Shown: positions 23,711 through 35,625, counted from the first letter of the stretch. The stretch: DNA of 64,000 nt from Mesotaenium endlicherianum (GCA_009602735.1 WELA01008001.1:368063-432062), one strand, 5' to 3'. Notes: generated from the sequence alone by a model not told the origin. Numbers and translations are program-made.

Positions 23711-25738
23711 TTGCCTAGTATTACTGCTTTCAACATGGCATCTGTAGTGGTGCAATACATAAAGGTGCTCCAAGAGTACGAGCAAATACATGGCTCTGAC
23801 ACAGTAGTGCTGATGCAAGTGGGCAGTTTTTACGAGATGTACGGGAAAGACAACGAGACGGAGAGGATAGGGAGGGTAGAGGAAGTGTCACCCTGCTCAA
23901 CATGGTGATGACCAAGAGGGACAAGATGCTGCCAGACAACAGCAGGACGAACCCACTTATGCTAGGGTTTCGTGCGTAGCACTGGCAAAGTACGTGCCGG
24001 TGCTTCTAGAAGAGGACTACACGATAGTGGTAATAGACCAGGTGAAGGCTGGGCTTATGATAAAGCGGGAGGTGATAGACGTAATAAGCAGGTCTACGTA
24101 CATGGAGGGTGACGAGAGCATAGTGCTGCTGTACTTAGAAACAAAATCAAGCGTGAGTGGGGATAATGTATCTGCTAGAATTAGCGTGATAAACGTGATG
24201 ACAGGGTAAACTGCTGTCCACGAGTGTTACACAAAGTTGAGCTCAAACTTGTTTGGTTTTATAGAGGATGTTGGGTCGTTTGCACAGCAACACAAGCCTG
24301 CAAAAGTGGTCGTGTGCGGTGCTGAAAGCCCCGTAGACCTTGGGCTTTCTAACAAGGTAAAATATAGTTACAGACCGGCAAACAAGATAGCACACAACGT
24401 TCACTATCAAGAGAAGGTATTTGGGATTGTCTGGCCAAACAACACGATGATGTCCAGCATAGAGACTGTAGATCTAGAGTGCAGATCCCTTGCAAGGATG
24501 GCGTTGCTGTTGCTGATAGAGTACGTGCACGAGCACAGGCCCATGTTGATAAGCAAGATTACCAAGCCAAAGATCTATGTGCCAAAACACCATCTTGTCC
24601 TTGTGGCCAACACTGTTGAGCAGTTAAACATCACTTCTTCGAGGCCGCGCTGCCAGCGGAAAAAAACAAAACCAGAGTGTCTTCTAGACGTAATAGACAA
24701 TTGCTCTACCAGCATAGGTAGAAGGCTGCTTAAGAAGAGGCTGTTGTCTCCAGTGCACAACCCAGCAGAGCTGAAGCGCAGGTATAATGAGGTAGAGGAT
24801 TACAAGAAAGCAAAAATATGCAAGAGCTAGGCAAGCATCTGGCAAAGATATCTGACATCGAAAAACTTCACAGGCGTATGTCGTTGAGCGCGTACGAGCT
24901 GTGCAACCTATACTGCTCTTACAAGGTTATCGAGGACATTCATAATTTATGTTTGTTGAAAGACGCATGCCCACACTTTTTGCGTCTAGACGGTGGGATG
25001 CTCCGTAACTTCGTAGAGACTAGCGAAAACATTTTCGACATAGAGGGGCTAAACTCTCACAGTTTAGACACCTGTTCTTTCAAAGAAGGAGTATACGATG
25101 ACATTGATAAAATCCACAGACAAATCGCAGGGCACAAAAACAAAATAAACATCATTGCGGAGTACCTATCGTCACACATAGGAGACAAGCTAGTAAAGGT
25201 AGAAAAAAACGCTACCGATCAGCACAGGCTGTCTGTGACCAACGTTCGTGCAAACATTCTCAAGAAAGCGCTAGGGAACTCTAAAGAGTTTGTGTTTAAG
25301 CAGAACAAAGCAGGGACACGAATAACATCTGGTGCGCTAGTAGCGGCCAATGCTGCCATAGAAAAACTTTTAAAAGAGCTTAGGGAGCTGACGAAAGAGC
25401 ACTACTGTGAGGTGCTTAGCCTCATGCATCGTAAGTACAAAGGCCTCTTTGACAAAGCCGCTGTGAAAATAGCAAGGCTAGACGTCACACGCTCTAACTA
25501 CATTACGATGCATAAGTACGCCTACTGCCGCCCTGTGATTGTTGCTGGCAACGTTTGCATGCAGGCAAAGGACTTAAGCACCCTGTCATAGAACGCATAG
25601 AGAGCGGAACAGAATACATCCCCAACGACATCAGCATCGGGAGGGAATTTAACAAGTATAGTCCTGTATTCCATGAATTCAGGATGAAAAGCAAGCCTTT
25701 TAGAAGCATGCGGGCTTGTTGTCGTGCTAGCCAGATGG
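23711..25738 (+). pseudogene. MutS7-type mismatch-repair gene, 5' part (virus-derived fossil)
   Basis: MutS proteins bind mismatched DNA as a clamp and use ATP to signal repair. The N-terminus has QVGSFYEMYG, the mismatch-recognition segment with the Phe-x-Glu signature of MutS domain I, at about residues 29-38. The lever and clamp region follows (24.2-25.4 kb), with the typical IGRRLLKKRLLSP word near 24,720. Together with the 3' part at 34,507-35,317, which carries Walker B and an HNH domain, it belongs to the MutS7 class known from mimivirus relatives and octocoral mitochondria. It is split by the family-1 Gypsy insertion at 25,739. Additional breaks are present (a handful). GC content is higher than in the flanking spacer. 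Confidence 0.85.
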
Positions 25739-26458
25739 TGTAATGAATCAGTATATTAGTAGACATAATATTCATTTAAATATAATAGTTATTTAAGTTC
25801 AGCCTACTGAACTTTAGTTATTAATCAGTCTGCTGGACATAATATTTAATAGCAGTTTAATGACTCAGCCGGAAGCAGCAGGCTGAAGTCCTTTTATGTC
25901 AGCTTGCTGACACATTCTTTGACAGCCAGTTGACTTCCGTACTCGGTAGCAGCGAATTGCCTTGATATACATCTAAGTACGATATGCTAGATGAATGGCC
26001 AGATGACATCCCTATGATGGATGGCTATTCGGGATGATGGGAGATGGCGGTGGATTTGGTTAACCGAGGTCCTACCAACGTGGTTAACTCCCGGGTAGGC
26101 AGTGCCATCGCACTAGACGTTGAACAGTAAACTCATTCTATGTACATATGCTAGGCATTGCTCTTGAGTTCTGCATTCGGAAACGAGGCCAACTCTCTTG
26201 TACAGCTTACTGAGAGAGATCTGAATCCAAGGCAAGAAGCCATTGATATACACTGTCTTCTAACCTTGCTTATGTATGAGTTTACTGATTGCATTATTGA
26301 TGCTAGTTTACTTGCATTTGACTTACGAGTATTATTCACTGCTAGTGTGTTGTCCTTTGCCGTTTAACCAGTTAACGAAAAATACCATAAAGATTACTTG
26401 CTGATATAAAGATCTTTATTAATTGTCAATCGCCTATTTGGTAAGTCGATTCATTTCA
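25739..26458 (+). repeat. Family-1 5' LTR
   Basis: 720 bp, from TGTAATGAATCAG to ATTTCA. A GATATAAAGATC word at about 26,403-26,414 could be a TATA box near the end of the LTR. Confidence 0.92.
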
Positions 26459-26459
26459 G

Positions 26460-26475
26460 TGGTGTCGGAGCTGGG
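26460..26475 (+). promoter_or_regulatory. Family-1 primer-binding site
   Basis: TGGTGTCGGAGCTGGG begins one base after the LTR and resembles the initiator-methionine tRNA primer site (TGGTATCAGAGC) used by many plant-type Gypsy elements. Confidence 0.75.
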
Positions 26476-26492
26476 ATCACAGTCTTCTTTGT

Positions 26493-27968
26493 ATGGTAAG
26501 GACAAGATCTCAAACTAGCAACTCCCGAGACATGGAGAACCAGGATAATGAGAATGTCCAAAATCAGGCGGAAAGCCATGTAGCGGGAACCCGTACCTAT
26601 TCTGAAGCAGTGGCAGATACTGCAGCTAGAGAGGTTGCAGATGAGGCAGCTGCTATTGCCGCAGTCGCGGCACAGCAAGCTGAGGAGGAGAGAGCCAGAT
26701 CAGAAGCTGAACAATTAGCAAAGGCTGCTGAAGATACACAAAGGAGGGGAGGACAGCCACCTGACGAGCGCACTGCTGAAGAACTTATGGCATCAAGGGC
26801 CAATGTTCTGAACCCACCTCCTGCAGTACAGCTCAATGTACCCCTAGGTCAAATACGTGACCAGCTGAATGCGGCAGGAATTGCTGTTGCAGGAGCGAAA
26901 GGGACTGTTGAGGACACTGCTCAGCGAGTAGAGGCCAATGCTGCTGCTGCATTTGCTAATCTACCACCCGAGAGTGTAGACTTAGGAGCATTGTTCGTTC
27001 AGATGCAGTCGCAAATGGCGACCATGTATCAGTCCCAACAGGACGACAAAAGAATCATAATGCCCCTACAGCGAGACAGAGACCAGCTGGGGTCTCAAAC
27101 CACTAGTGGTGGTGGCCAAGGGCCTAGTAAGCCCAAGCCAAAACCTCCCCAGGAATATCCTGAGGGAAACAGAAAATATTACCTGGTCAAGTTTCTCGCG
27201 GATGTTGAGCAATGGCTGGAGAACTACCCAGAACTGCAAGATTACGAGAAGGTCAAGCACACCGGTGCGCTACTGAAAGGCAGTGCCGCAGACTGGTGGC
27301 TTTACTGGAAAGGAGAGCGTAAGGCTCGGCAACTCGGTGACCCTACGTGGGTAGAGTTTGTCGAGAAGCTGCATGAGAAGTTTGATGTCATCAACCAGCA
27401 GGAGAAAGCTATCTATGCGATGATCTCCCTGACACTGAAGCAGACCACTTCAGTTGCTGAGTTTGCTCAAAAGTTCCAAGAGAACATGATGAAGCAGCTC
27501 GATTTGCCGAGACGATATAGGATACCATGCTTCAGGTATGGCTTGAAATCCAAGGTCTCTGGTCATTTCGGTGAGAAAAAGTATGAGAAACTGGCTGACT
27601 TGATCCAGCATGCTGATGCTTGGAATCAGCAGCAGTTCAATCACAAGCGCCAGAGTAACGCTTTGGTGTCTAAGATTGTCAAAAAGCCCCACAGTTCCTA
27701 CAATGCAATTGAAGGAGACCAGGCTGAGGATGATCAGGGTGATGGATATGAGTATGAATATAATGCCATACAGTCTAGAGGTAGAGGTGGTTCCTCTCGA
27801 GGCGGCTATGGAAGAGGTGGTGGTAGGAGTAAGCCAAGACCAGCCTCAGCAAAATCCACTTGCTACCATTGTCAGCAGCTGGGCCACTACAAAGAACAGT
27901 GTCCAGTCAAGCACCTTCCGAAGGTCGAGAGAAAGGACCTGCCTTTTAAAAACAGCAACAATCAGTAA
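26493..27968 (+). CDS. gag: Family-1 gag polyprotein
   Basis: 491-residue open frame starting 35 bp after the 5' LTR. The N-terminal third is Ala/Glu/Gln-rich and likely coiled. The middle (about residues 225-380) holds the gag capsid-type helices (FLADVEQWLENYPEL, WWLYWKGE). A Gly/Arg-rich stretch (RGRGGSSRGGYGRGGG) precedes one CCHC zinc knuckle, CYHCQQLGHYKEQC, at about residue 466. It packages the element RNA. It appears uninterrupted, unlike the downstream pol region. Confidence 0.88.
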   Translation: MVRTRSQTSNSRDMENQDNENVQNQAESHVAGTRTYSEAVADTAAREVADEAAAIAAVAAQQAEEERARSEAEQLAKAAEDTQRRGGQPPDERTAEELMASRANVLNPPPAVQLNVPLGQIRDQLNAAGIAVAGAKGTVEDTAQRVEANAAAAFANLPPESVDLGALFVQMQSQMATMYQSQQDDKRIIMPLQRDRDQLGSQTTSGGGQGPSKPKPKPPQEYPEGNRKYYLVKFLADVEQWLENYPELQDYEKVKHTGALLKGSAADWWLYWKGERKARQLGDPTWVEFVEKLHEKFDVINQQEKAIYAMISLTLKQTTSVAEFAQKFQENMMKQLDLPRRYRIPCFRYGLKSKVSGHFGEKKYEKLADLIQHADAWNQQQFNHKRQSNALVSKIVKKPHSSYNAIEGDQAEDDQGDGYEYEYNAIQSRGRGGSSRGGYGRGGGRSKPRPASAKSTCYHCQQLGHYKEQCPVKHLPKVERKDLPFKNSNNQ

Positions 27969-28036
27969 TCCAGTCTACTGACTGTGAGGATGCTAGAGAT
28001 AGTGAGTCGTCACTAGCTGCCCTCGTAGCAGGTATT

Positions 28037-31000
28037 ATGGGTCCTGCTGAACTGGATTCACTATGCATGCCTGACAACCAGATAGAGGAGACCATCAGCA
28101 ATATAGACGTCCAGAGAGTGCACACTCTGGATGCTCTTGTTCCACCTGATGTCCAACATTTCTTTGCTAAGTCAGGAGAACAATGCGAAAGTCAGGAAAA
28201 GACAGTCCCCCCTATCCTACTGCATTGCATGATTGCAGGTAGGAAGGTGAGGGCATTTGTTGACGGAGGGGCGTCACATACTTTTATCCACAAGGACTTA
28301 GTTAAGCGGCTAAGGCTGCCTACTGTCACCCAAGGGAATAGAAAAATATTCCTTGGAGATGCCTCAAGTATCCCGGGAGGAGTTATAACCAAGCCGGTTG
28401 AGGTCCAGTTAGGTTCTGGCATTGCAGTTCTAACTGAAACGCTTACATTTGAGGTACTCAACACTGGCTTTTATGATCTCGTGCTAGGCAGGTCCTCGCT
28501 TAATAGACATCAAGCTGAAATGTGTTGGAGCAGAGGTATAGTTAAAGTGAGAGGAGCCAGTGATGGGCAAACTGACTTGGCACCCACCAGTGCTCTTCCT
28601 CTTGTCCTGTGTGGATGGCAAATGAAGGAAAAGAAGGGACTTCCAGAAGGATGCAAGTTGCTGAATGCAATGGAGTTCGTCAAAAGCTGGAACCAGAAGG
28701 AAGACAGAATGTTCTGTCTGCTGCTAAGAGAGGTACCTCCTCAACCTGAAGAAGTGGTTGAGAAAAAGGTAAGCCCTCCGGAGCACCCTACTGCTGCGAA
28801 AATTGTTGCTCAGTACATTGATGTATTTAATATGCCTCCAGGGCTACCCCCTAAGCGGGAAGTAGATCATAGGATTGGTTTATTACCTGGTAGTCAGCCA
28901 CCCTGGCAACGCACTTAAAGAACAAGTATGCCTTACCCAGAATCGAAGACTTGCTTGATACCCTGTCTGGTGCTAAGGTGTTCAGTAGGATAGATCTGAA
29001 GAGTGGTTATCATCAAATCAGAATTGCTGAGGGGGATGAACACAAGACTGCCTTCGCACACATTATGGACACTATGAGTTCAACGTGATGCCATTTGGAC
29101 TAACTAATGCTCTTGCTACCTTCATGGGTGCTATGAATGACATTTTCAGACCTTATTTGGATAAGTTTGTGCAAGTTTTCCTGGATGATATTTTAATTTT
29201 CTCTAAAGATGAAGCTCAGCACACTGTACACTTAAAGACTGTCCTGAACACTGGGAGGAAAAATCACTGATATGCTAAAATGAGCAAGTGTGATTTCTTT
29301 AAGGAAAGTATTGAATTCTTAGGCCACGTTGTCAGTAAAGAGGGCATCAGTGTGGATCCTAAGAAAGTCCAGACCATAAGGGACTGGCCAGTACCACAGT
29401 CTGTCTCTGAAGTTAGAGCCTTCCTCGGATTGGTTAACTACTATAGGAGATTTATTGGGAATTATTCCACAAAGGCCAGTAAATTGACTGACCATACTAA
29501 AAAGGACAGGGTATTTGTGGGGGGAAGAGCAGCAGGCTGCCTTCCAAACCCTTAAAGAGGCCCTTTGTTCTGCCCCAGTGCTAGCCGTGTATGACCCCAG
29601 CAAACCGGTGCAGGTGGGTACTGATGCCTCTGACTTTGCCATGGGTGCTATTTTGTTTCAGCCTGCTGACAAGACCACAAAGGATGGTAAGGTACGGCAG
29701 GAGTGGCATCCTGTGTTGTATGAGTCTATGAAATTTAATCCAGCGGAGATTAATTACTCAGTGCATGATAAAGAGCTGCTAGCTATCATTCATGTACTCA
29801 AACAGTAGAGAGCATACTTACATGGTAAAGCTTTTAATGTGATTACAGATCATCTAGCTCTAACTCATTTTCAGAAGAAGTCCAAGCTGTCGAGGAGGGA
29901 GAACCGCTGGAGCCAGATGCTGGAGCAATTCCAAGTCCAGATCGACTACAAACCAGGGAAGTGGAATCTTGCTGATGCACTCTCTAGAAAACTTGACTTG
30001 CAAGACAGAAACTTTAGTCAGCATCCTGTAGATAAAGTCCTGTGTGCACTCACTTCACTAAAGGTGAAAAAGTCCTTCCTTGAACAACTTAGGAAAGCCT
30101 ACCTTTCTGACCCAACATTTGAGCCCAGCCCCACTACTGGTGTGTGTCGTGCTACTGCACTCAGGTATAAGCTTAAGGGAGGGGTCTGGGTGACTGAAAC
30201 CACTTCAGGCAGGCTGAAGCTGGTCATTCCTAATAACTTGGAAATAAGGTCTCTCTTACTGAGTCAAGCTCATGACAGTCTCCTGGGTGGACATTTGGGG
30301 CAGGCCAAAACTGTTGGCAAACTGGCAAAACATTATCATTGGGAGGGGTTACCCCGGGAGGTCTTGAAATATGTCAAGTCCTGTGACCAGTGTCAGAGAA
30401 ATAAGTCTCGGCACACACCACCCGGAGGTCTCTTGCAACCGCTACCCATCCCAGCGGGACGCTGGGAAACTATATCCATGGACTGGGTGGTCTCACTACC
30501 AAGAACTGCCAATGGGCATGATTCAATACTGGTAGTCGTGGATAAACTGACAAAAATGGTCATTTTAATNAAAATGGTCATTTTAATCCCCACAAATGTC
30601 AAAGTGACTGCACTTGAAACAGCAAGACAGTTCTACAACCATGTAGTATGCCATCATGGGCTCCCTTCTAATATCATCTCAAACAGATACTCAAAATTCA
30701 CCTCTAAGTTCTGGAGAGCTTTAATGGGGTTAATGGGAGTCAAACAGCTGCTCAGCACAGCACACCACCCTCAGACTGATGGCCAGACTGAAAGAGCTAA
30801 CCGAGTTCTGCAGGAGGTGCTGAGAGCATATATTAACCAAAAACAAGATAATTGGGATGACCTGTTGCCTCAAATTTAGTTTGCGGTCAACAGTGCGGTG
30901 CACGCGTCAACGAGCAAGACTCCTTCTGAACTCAGTCTGGGTAGAGTCCCTAAGTCCCCTCTAGATGTGTTAGGGGAGTCTTTAACTCACTGTGGGATTG

Positions 31001-31590
31001 ACAATCCGGGCTCCCTCCAGTTAACTCAGGAGTTTGCTGACACCCTGTCAGAAGTCCAACAAAACCTACACAAAGCCCCAGAAAACCAACAAAAATACGC
31101 TAATCAACACCGTCGAGAGCTGACATTTTCTAAAGGCGATTTAGTCAAACTCCTTTCTCAGCACCTGTACCTCCCTGGTGTGGTCAAGAAAAGGCTTGGC
31201 CCTATCTGGGTCGGTCCATATTTGGTGGTGCGTCGTGTCGGTCAGAATGCTTACAAACTGAACATCTCAGCCGAATACAAGGGTCACCCGGTGTTTAATG
31301 TCTCCTTCCTGGAACCATACATCAAAGGTGATACACTGTTCACAGGTCGGTTACCTGTCCAACCGGGACCGGTCCCCGCTGTCAGGGACGGCGACTTTGA
31401 CGAATATGAGGTTGACGAGATTTTAGACGCGCGCTCGGTCCGTCGATCGTCTAAATATGTCATGAAATAACTCATTCGATGGAAGGGTTACGATGCCTCT
31501 GGGGACACTTGGGAATTTAAGGACCATTTGACTAATGCCAAAGGGGCGTTGAAACGGTTCCACCTTCAGGCCGCTGGAGCCCCTTCATAA
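28037..31590 (+). pseudogene. pol: Family-1 pol region: protease, RT, RNase H, integrase, chromodomain (fossil)
   Basis: Protease is marked by AFVDGGASHTFI near 28,255-28,290. Reverse transcriptase is marked by MPFGLTNA and FLDDILIFS near 29,085-29,200, RNase H by TDASDFAMGA near 29,620 and by TDHLALTHF near 29,845. The integrase zinc region lies around 30,290-30,400 (H..H, CDQCQ), and its core around 30,470-30,850 (MDWVVSLP, HHPQTDGQTERAN). A C-terminal chromodomain at about 31,390-31,560 (YEVDEILDAR, RWKGYD) would target heterochromatin by family knowledge. Several breaks are present. One of them coincides with the N at 30,570 and may be an assembly artefact. Confidence 0.9.
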
Positions 31591-31976
31591 CTGTCATTTC
31601 AGTTGACACGGGAAGGTGACAGGCGGTCCTGTCTCCATTTAAATTAGAGGGGAAAATATATGATAGTTAGTGAGCGAGAGCGATAAAGGGACAGTCACGT
31701 GAATTCTAAGTGTCAGCATAGTGACAGGGGACAGCCTGGCCCACATAAAGCACCTTGAGCTGAAGGAAAAATGGCCTCACACAGCAATACATCACTTAAC
31801 TCACCCTAAAACACATTCATACGTTTATGTTTAGCGCACCGCAACCACGTCAACTTTTAGCAATCACCCTGGAAGGTAAACAGGAGCGAATCCACTATAC
31901 TAATACTAACATACTTCCTGCAATCCCTATGACAAAGGTCCATATCCTACTAACTTGTGCCCTGGTTACATGTACA

Positions 31977-33598
31977 GGATGGCTCCCACCACACAAAAGG
32001 AGGACAGAAAGCGCAAGGCAGAAGAAGCCAGGAGGACAATGGAGCAATACCAGAAGGAGCTGGCGGCGACGTCCCTCACCAGGAGAGAACAAGAAAGAGT
32101 CCGCAGACAACAATAGGCGGCAGAAGAGGCACAGAGGAAGAAGGATCAGGAAGCGAAAAACCTCAGGAAAGCTGAGGAGGCGAGACGGAAGAAACAACAA
32201 GAAGAAGCGGCAGCGGCAGAGGAGGAAAAAAGGAAAAAGATTGAAGCGGACAGACAGAAGAGCTTGGCCACTTACCGGTATACTGTGGTGGGTGGCCAAA
32301 ACTTTGATAACCTGAAGGAAGCATTGCTAGCAGCCCACGAAATTAACAAGCTGGAACAGACAACACTGCTACAGAGGGAAGGAGCTGCAGCACTGGATAG
32401 GTACATCGAGACACACACTGGTGTGATCCTGTACGAAGATTGTGCTAAGATGGTGGGCTATACAGCAGAGCAGGCCCGGTACCTTGCAGATGATTCAAAA
32501 GACAAGCCGGTCTTCATACCAGGAATAGTGGGAGATCAGAGACTCATCCGGATGGTGAGGATGCGGCCCGATAGCTTCAAGGATACAGTATTCTACCTCA
32601 CACTACTGCCATCTTACAATGAAGTTGAGAGAAGGAGCTGGGAGTACTTGGCCAGGGAAGCAGGACAGCAGATGTTCTCTCCCCACTGGTTCTCGTGTAA
32701 ACTGAGGAAAGCTGATCACGGACCCTAGTACTACCAGCAGCCAACAGACTGGAGGTGGATGACCGTCACAAATAAGAAGCAGGAGTGTGACCGAGCCCAA
32801 CCGGATGACTTCCACTATGGCCTAGACGGCTATCTCATCCTACCGCATCACATTGCCCCTNGCATCACATTGCCCCTTGGGACCCTAGGCTGAAAGGATG
32901 CCTGAGCAATATGAATGCAGAGACAAAGGAGCATAGGAGGAGGGGAAGAGACTACTTCTCTAATAGGAAGCATGCCTTTGTCAAATGGGCAAAGAATGCA
33001 GGCCGGATAGATATCAGCAGGCTGAAGGCCAAGCAACCTCCAGCGCGCCCTAAGAAAGGGAGGTCGGTAGACTACTCCATGTCTACTAGGGAGCAGGACG
33101 ACTTAGTGGACGAGACCCATACTCTCTCCGAGGAGGAGGATGAGGAGGATGAGGAAGAAGAACAAGGCAGAGGAGAAGCATCAGCAGCTGGTCCTCAGGA
33201 TACCCAGGGGCAGGCAGGGGCACTTCCTAAAGAACCACACTCAGGTATTTGGAATGTGATCCCCGTTATGGAGGCAACTGGACCCCGCACTCGCTCCTCC
33301 AGCCCTCCTGCCCAAGCAGGGGAAGAAGCTGATCTGACTGTACTGGCAGCAGACACAGGCAGAAATCCCCAGAGGACAGGGGTGCCAGAAGAGGGACACG
33401 CGGGTGGGCCAGAGGTATGCCGGCCTCTCCCTCCGCTCAGGGGCATGTACCTCTTGCCAATGTATTTCAGCATCCTACTGGAATGCCTGTCTATGTGAGG
33501 ATCAACACCCAAGTGGGTGAAGAGCAGGCTACCATCCTTCGTTCTCCTCGAGGTCCAACTTTAGAGCAAACAGGGTTCTTTAGAAGGCCAGCTGACTG
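31977..33598 (+). pseudogene. Family-1 extra frame downstream of pol, function unknown (fossil)
   Basis: Coding-like sequence between the chromodomain and the 3' LTR, not an expected part of a simple Gypsy element. It begins near an ATG at about 31,979 with a Lys/Glu/Arg/Gln-rich coiled-coil stretch of about 90 residues. A compact domain (32,264-32,728, with YTVVGGQNFDNLKEALL and WEYLAREAGQQMFSPHWF), a basic segment (RRRGRDYFSNRKHAFVKWAK) and a long acidic then Pro/Ser-rich tail follow. No transmembrane segment or fusion peptide is seen, so it does not look like an envelope. I do not recognise the domain. A few breaks are present, and one N (32,861) lies inside. Confidence 0.6.
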
Positions 33599-33784
33599 AC
33601 CTAGAGGGCTGTCCAGATCTAGGTCCAGATCTCCGTCTCCTGATCCTGAAGCCGCAGGAACAACCCCTTAAGGTGACAGGCTGAAAAGGCAGTCAGTAGG
33701 GGAGGCTGGTCAGGTTCAGTTCATTTATTTAAGGCTTTTGCAAGTTAATGTTGTTGAGGCGACAACAAGTTAAGTTGGAGGGAT

Positions 33785-34506
33785 TGTAATGAATCAGTAT
33801 ATTAGTAGACATAATATTCATTTAAATATAATAGTTATTTAAGTTCAGCCTACTGAACTTTAGTTATTAATCAGTCTGCTGGACTTAGTATTTTAATACC
33901 AGTTTAATGACTCAGCCGGAAGCAGCAGGCTGAAGTTCTTTTAAGTCAGCTTGCTGACACATTCTTTGACAGCCAGCTGACTTCCGTACTCGGTAGCAAC
34001 GAAGTGCCTTGATATACATCTAAGTACGATATGCTAGATGAATGGCCAGATGACATCCCTATGATGGATGGGCTATTCGGGATGATGGGAGATGGCGGTG
34101 GATTTGGTTAACCGAGGTCCTACCAACGTGGTTAACTCCCGGGTAGGCGGTGCCATCGCACTAGCCGTTGAACAGTAAACTCATTCTATGTACATATGCT
34201 AGGCATTGCTCTCGAGTTCGGCATTCGGAAACGAGGCCAACTCTCTTGTACAGCTTACTGAGAGAGATTTGAATCCAAGGCGAGAAGCCATTGATATACG
34301 CTGTCTTCTAACCTTGCTTATGTATGAGTTTACTGGTTGCATTATTGATGCTAGTTAACTTGCATTTGACTTACAAGTATTATTCACTGCTAGTGTGTTG
34401 TCCTTTGCCGTTTAACCAGTTAACGAAAAATACCATAAAGATTACTTGCTGATATAAAGATTTTTATTAATTGTTAATCGCCTATTTGGTAAGTCAATTC
34501 ATTTCA
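33785..34506 (+). repeat. Family-1 3' LTR
   Basis: 722 bp, TGTAATGAATCAG to ATTTCA, preceded by the purine tract GTTGGAGGGAT and followed by the GATGG target duplication. Confidence 0.92.
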
Positions 34507-35317
34507 GATGGGCAGCTTTGTCCTTGCATTTAGCTTTGAGCTCTCCCCCTTCAGCACTCTCATCACCAGGATATTGAGCAAAGATAACATACTGCGCGGG
34601 CGCTCTTCTTTCGTTGCAGAAATGGCAGAGCTACAAAGCATATTCAGCAGGACCAGCGAAAACAGCACCGACACCTTAGTGCTTGCAGATGAGATAACCC
34701 ACGGCACTGCGCACACCTCTGGATCCGCTATATTTGCCTCAAGTGTAATCACTCTCGTAAGCAAGAAGGCAAATTTTGTTTTTAGTACTCATCTTCACAA
34801 CGTCCCACCGTTTATTGCCGACATCCCCAACGTGCGCGTATGCCACCTCATTGTTTCCGCCCGCAATGGCATCATATACTTCGACCGCAGGCTACTGGAT
34901 GGCCCAGGAAGCTCCATATACGGCCTTGAGATATGCGAGTTTATGGACGTGGATCCAGCATTCATCGCGCAGGCCTTCTCCATACGCAGCCAGATAGAAC
35001 ACGACAAACGCTCTACCAGCCTGTCGCCCCTCAACATCAAGAAGAGCAGATACAACCAGTGTTTCATGATCCAGACCTGCACTGTGTGCAGCTACTCGCT
35101 CAGACAAACCACTCACATCCCCCTGGACGTGCACCACATAAACAGCCAATGTTTTGCCGACGACAACAACGTGATACGAGATATCCACAAATATGCAAAA
35201 TCAAACCTTGTCGTGTTGTGCAAACAGTGCCACAACAACGTCCACAGCGGCAAAATCAATATAGAGGGCTACGCTAGCATATCAAAGGGCACCATAGTTA
35301 AAGTTGGGCTTTTTTAA
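34507..35317 (+). pseudogene. MutS7-type gene, 3' part with HNH nuclease domain (virus-derived fossil)
   Basis: Resumes directly after the family-1 insertion. LVLADEITHG at about 34,676 is the Walker B region of the MutS ATPase, and STHLHNV shortly after matches its His-containing switch. The last 90 residues carry an HNH-type endonuclease: CTVC, then DVHHIN, then LCKQCHNNVH. MutS fused to HNH is the hallmark of MutS7, where the nuclease is thought to supply the strand cleavage that needs a separate MutL elsewhere. It ends at a normal stop at 35,317. Confidence 0.88.
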
Positions 35318-35625
35318 GATAAAAGTGATTAGTAGTTAACGGTTAGTGGTTAGTATTCAATGGTTAAAGGCTAGTGTTAGTGATTAATGGTATAACGGTT
35401 AGTGATTAGTAATTAGTGGTTCTAAAATGGCCGAGCACAAAAACCAGAACAAGGACGTTTGGACAAAGTATGGGCTTTCTTAAGATAAAAGTAGTTAATG
35501 GTTAACAATTAGTGGTTAGTGGTTAATGGTGAATGGCTAGTGGTTAGTAACTAATGCTCTTTGAAAATAATGACTTTTCCTATTTTATTAAGTAGCCCAT
35601 GGTTACTAATTAGTGGTTCTAAATG
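35318..35625 (+). repeat. Degenerate GGTTAGT-type tandem repeat
   Basis: Two related blocks of about 165 bp, each starting with TTAAGATAAAAG and made of words such as TTAGTGGTTAGTGGTTAATGG, ending in GGTTCTAAA and CCGAGCACAAAAA. It directly follows the MutS7 relic. The unit is telomere-like in flavour but degenerate. Confidence 0.7.

Larger units (their letters stand above)
25739..34506 (+). mobile_element. Family-1 Ty3/Gypsy chromovirus, nested in the MutS7 relic
   Basis: LTRs at 25,739-26,458 and 33,785-34,506, 5-bp target duplication GATGG (25,734-25,738 and 34,507-34,511), primer site at 26,460 and purine tract just before 33,785. Part order is gag with zinc knuckle, protease, reverse transcriptase, RNase H, integrase, chromodomain, then an extra reading frame before the 3' LTR. 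Gag before RT before integrase is the Gypsy order. The two LTRs differ at roughly 24 of 720 positions by eye (about 3%), so the insertion is moderately young. Gag looks whole; pol and the extra frame have several breaks, so the copy is broken. Two single-N assembly joins lie inside (30,570 and 32,861). Confidence 0.92.

Noticed and set aside
31827-33598. The extra family-1 frame as a retroviral envelope
   Set aside because: No signal peptide, fusion peptide, furin-like site or transmembrane segment is visible. The content is coiled-coil, basic and acidic.
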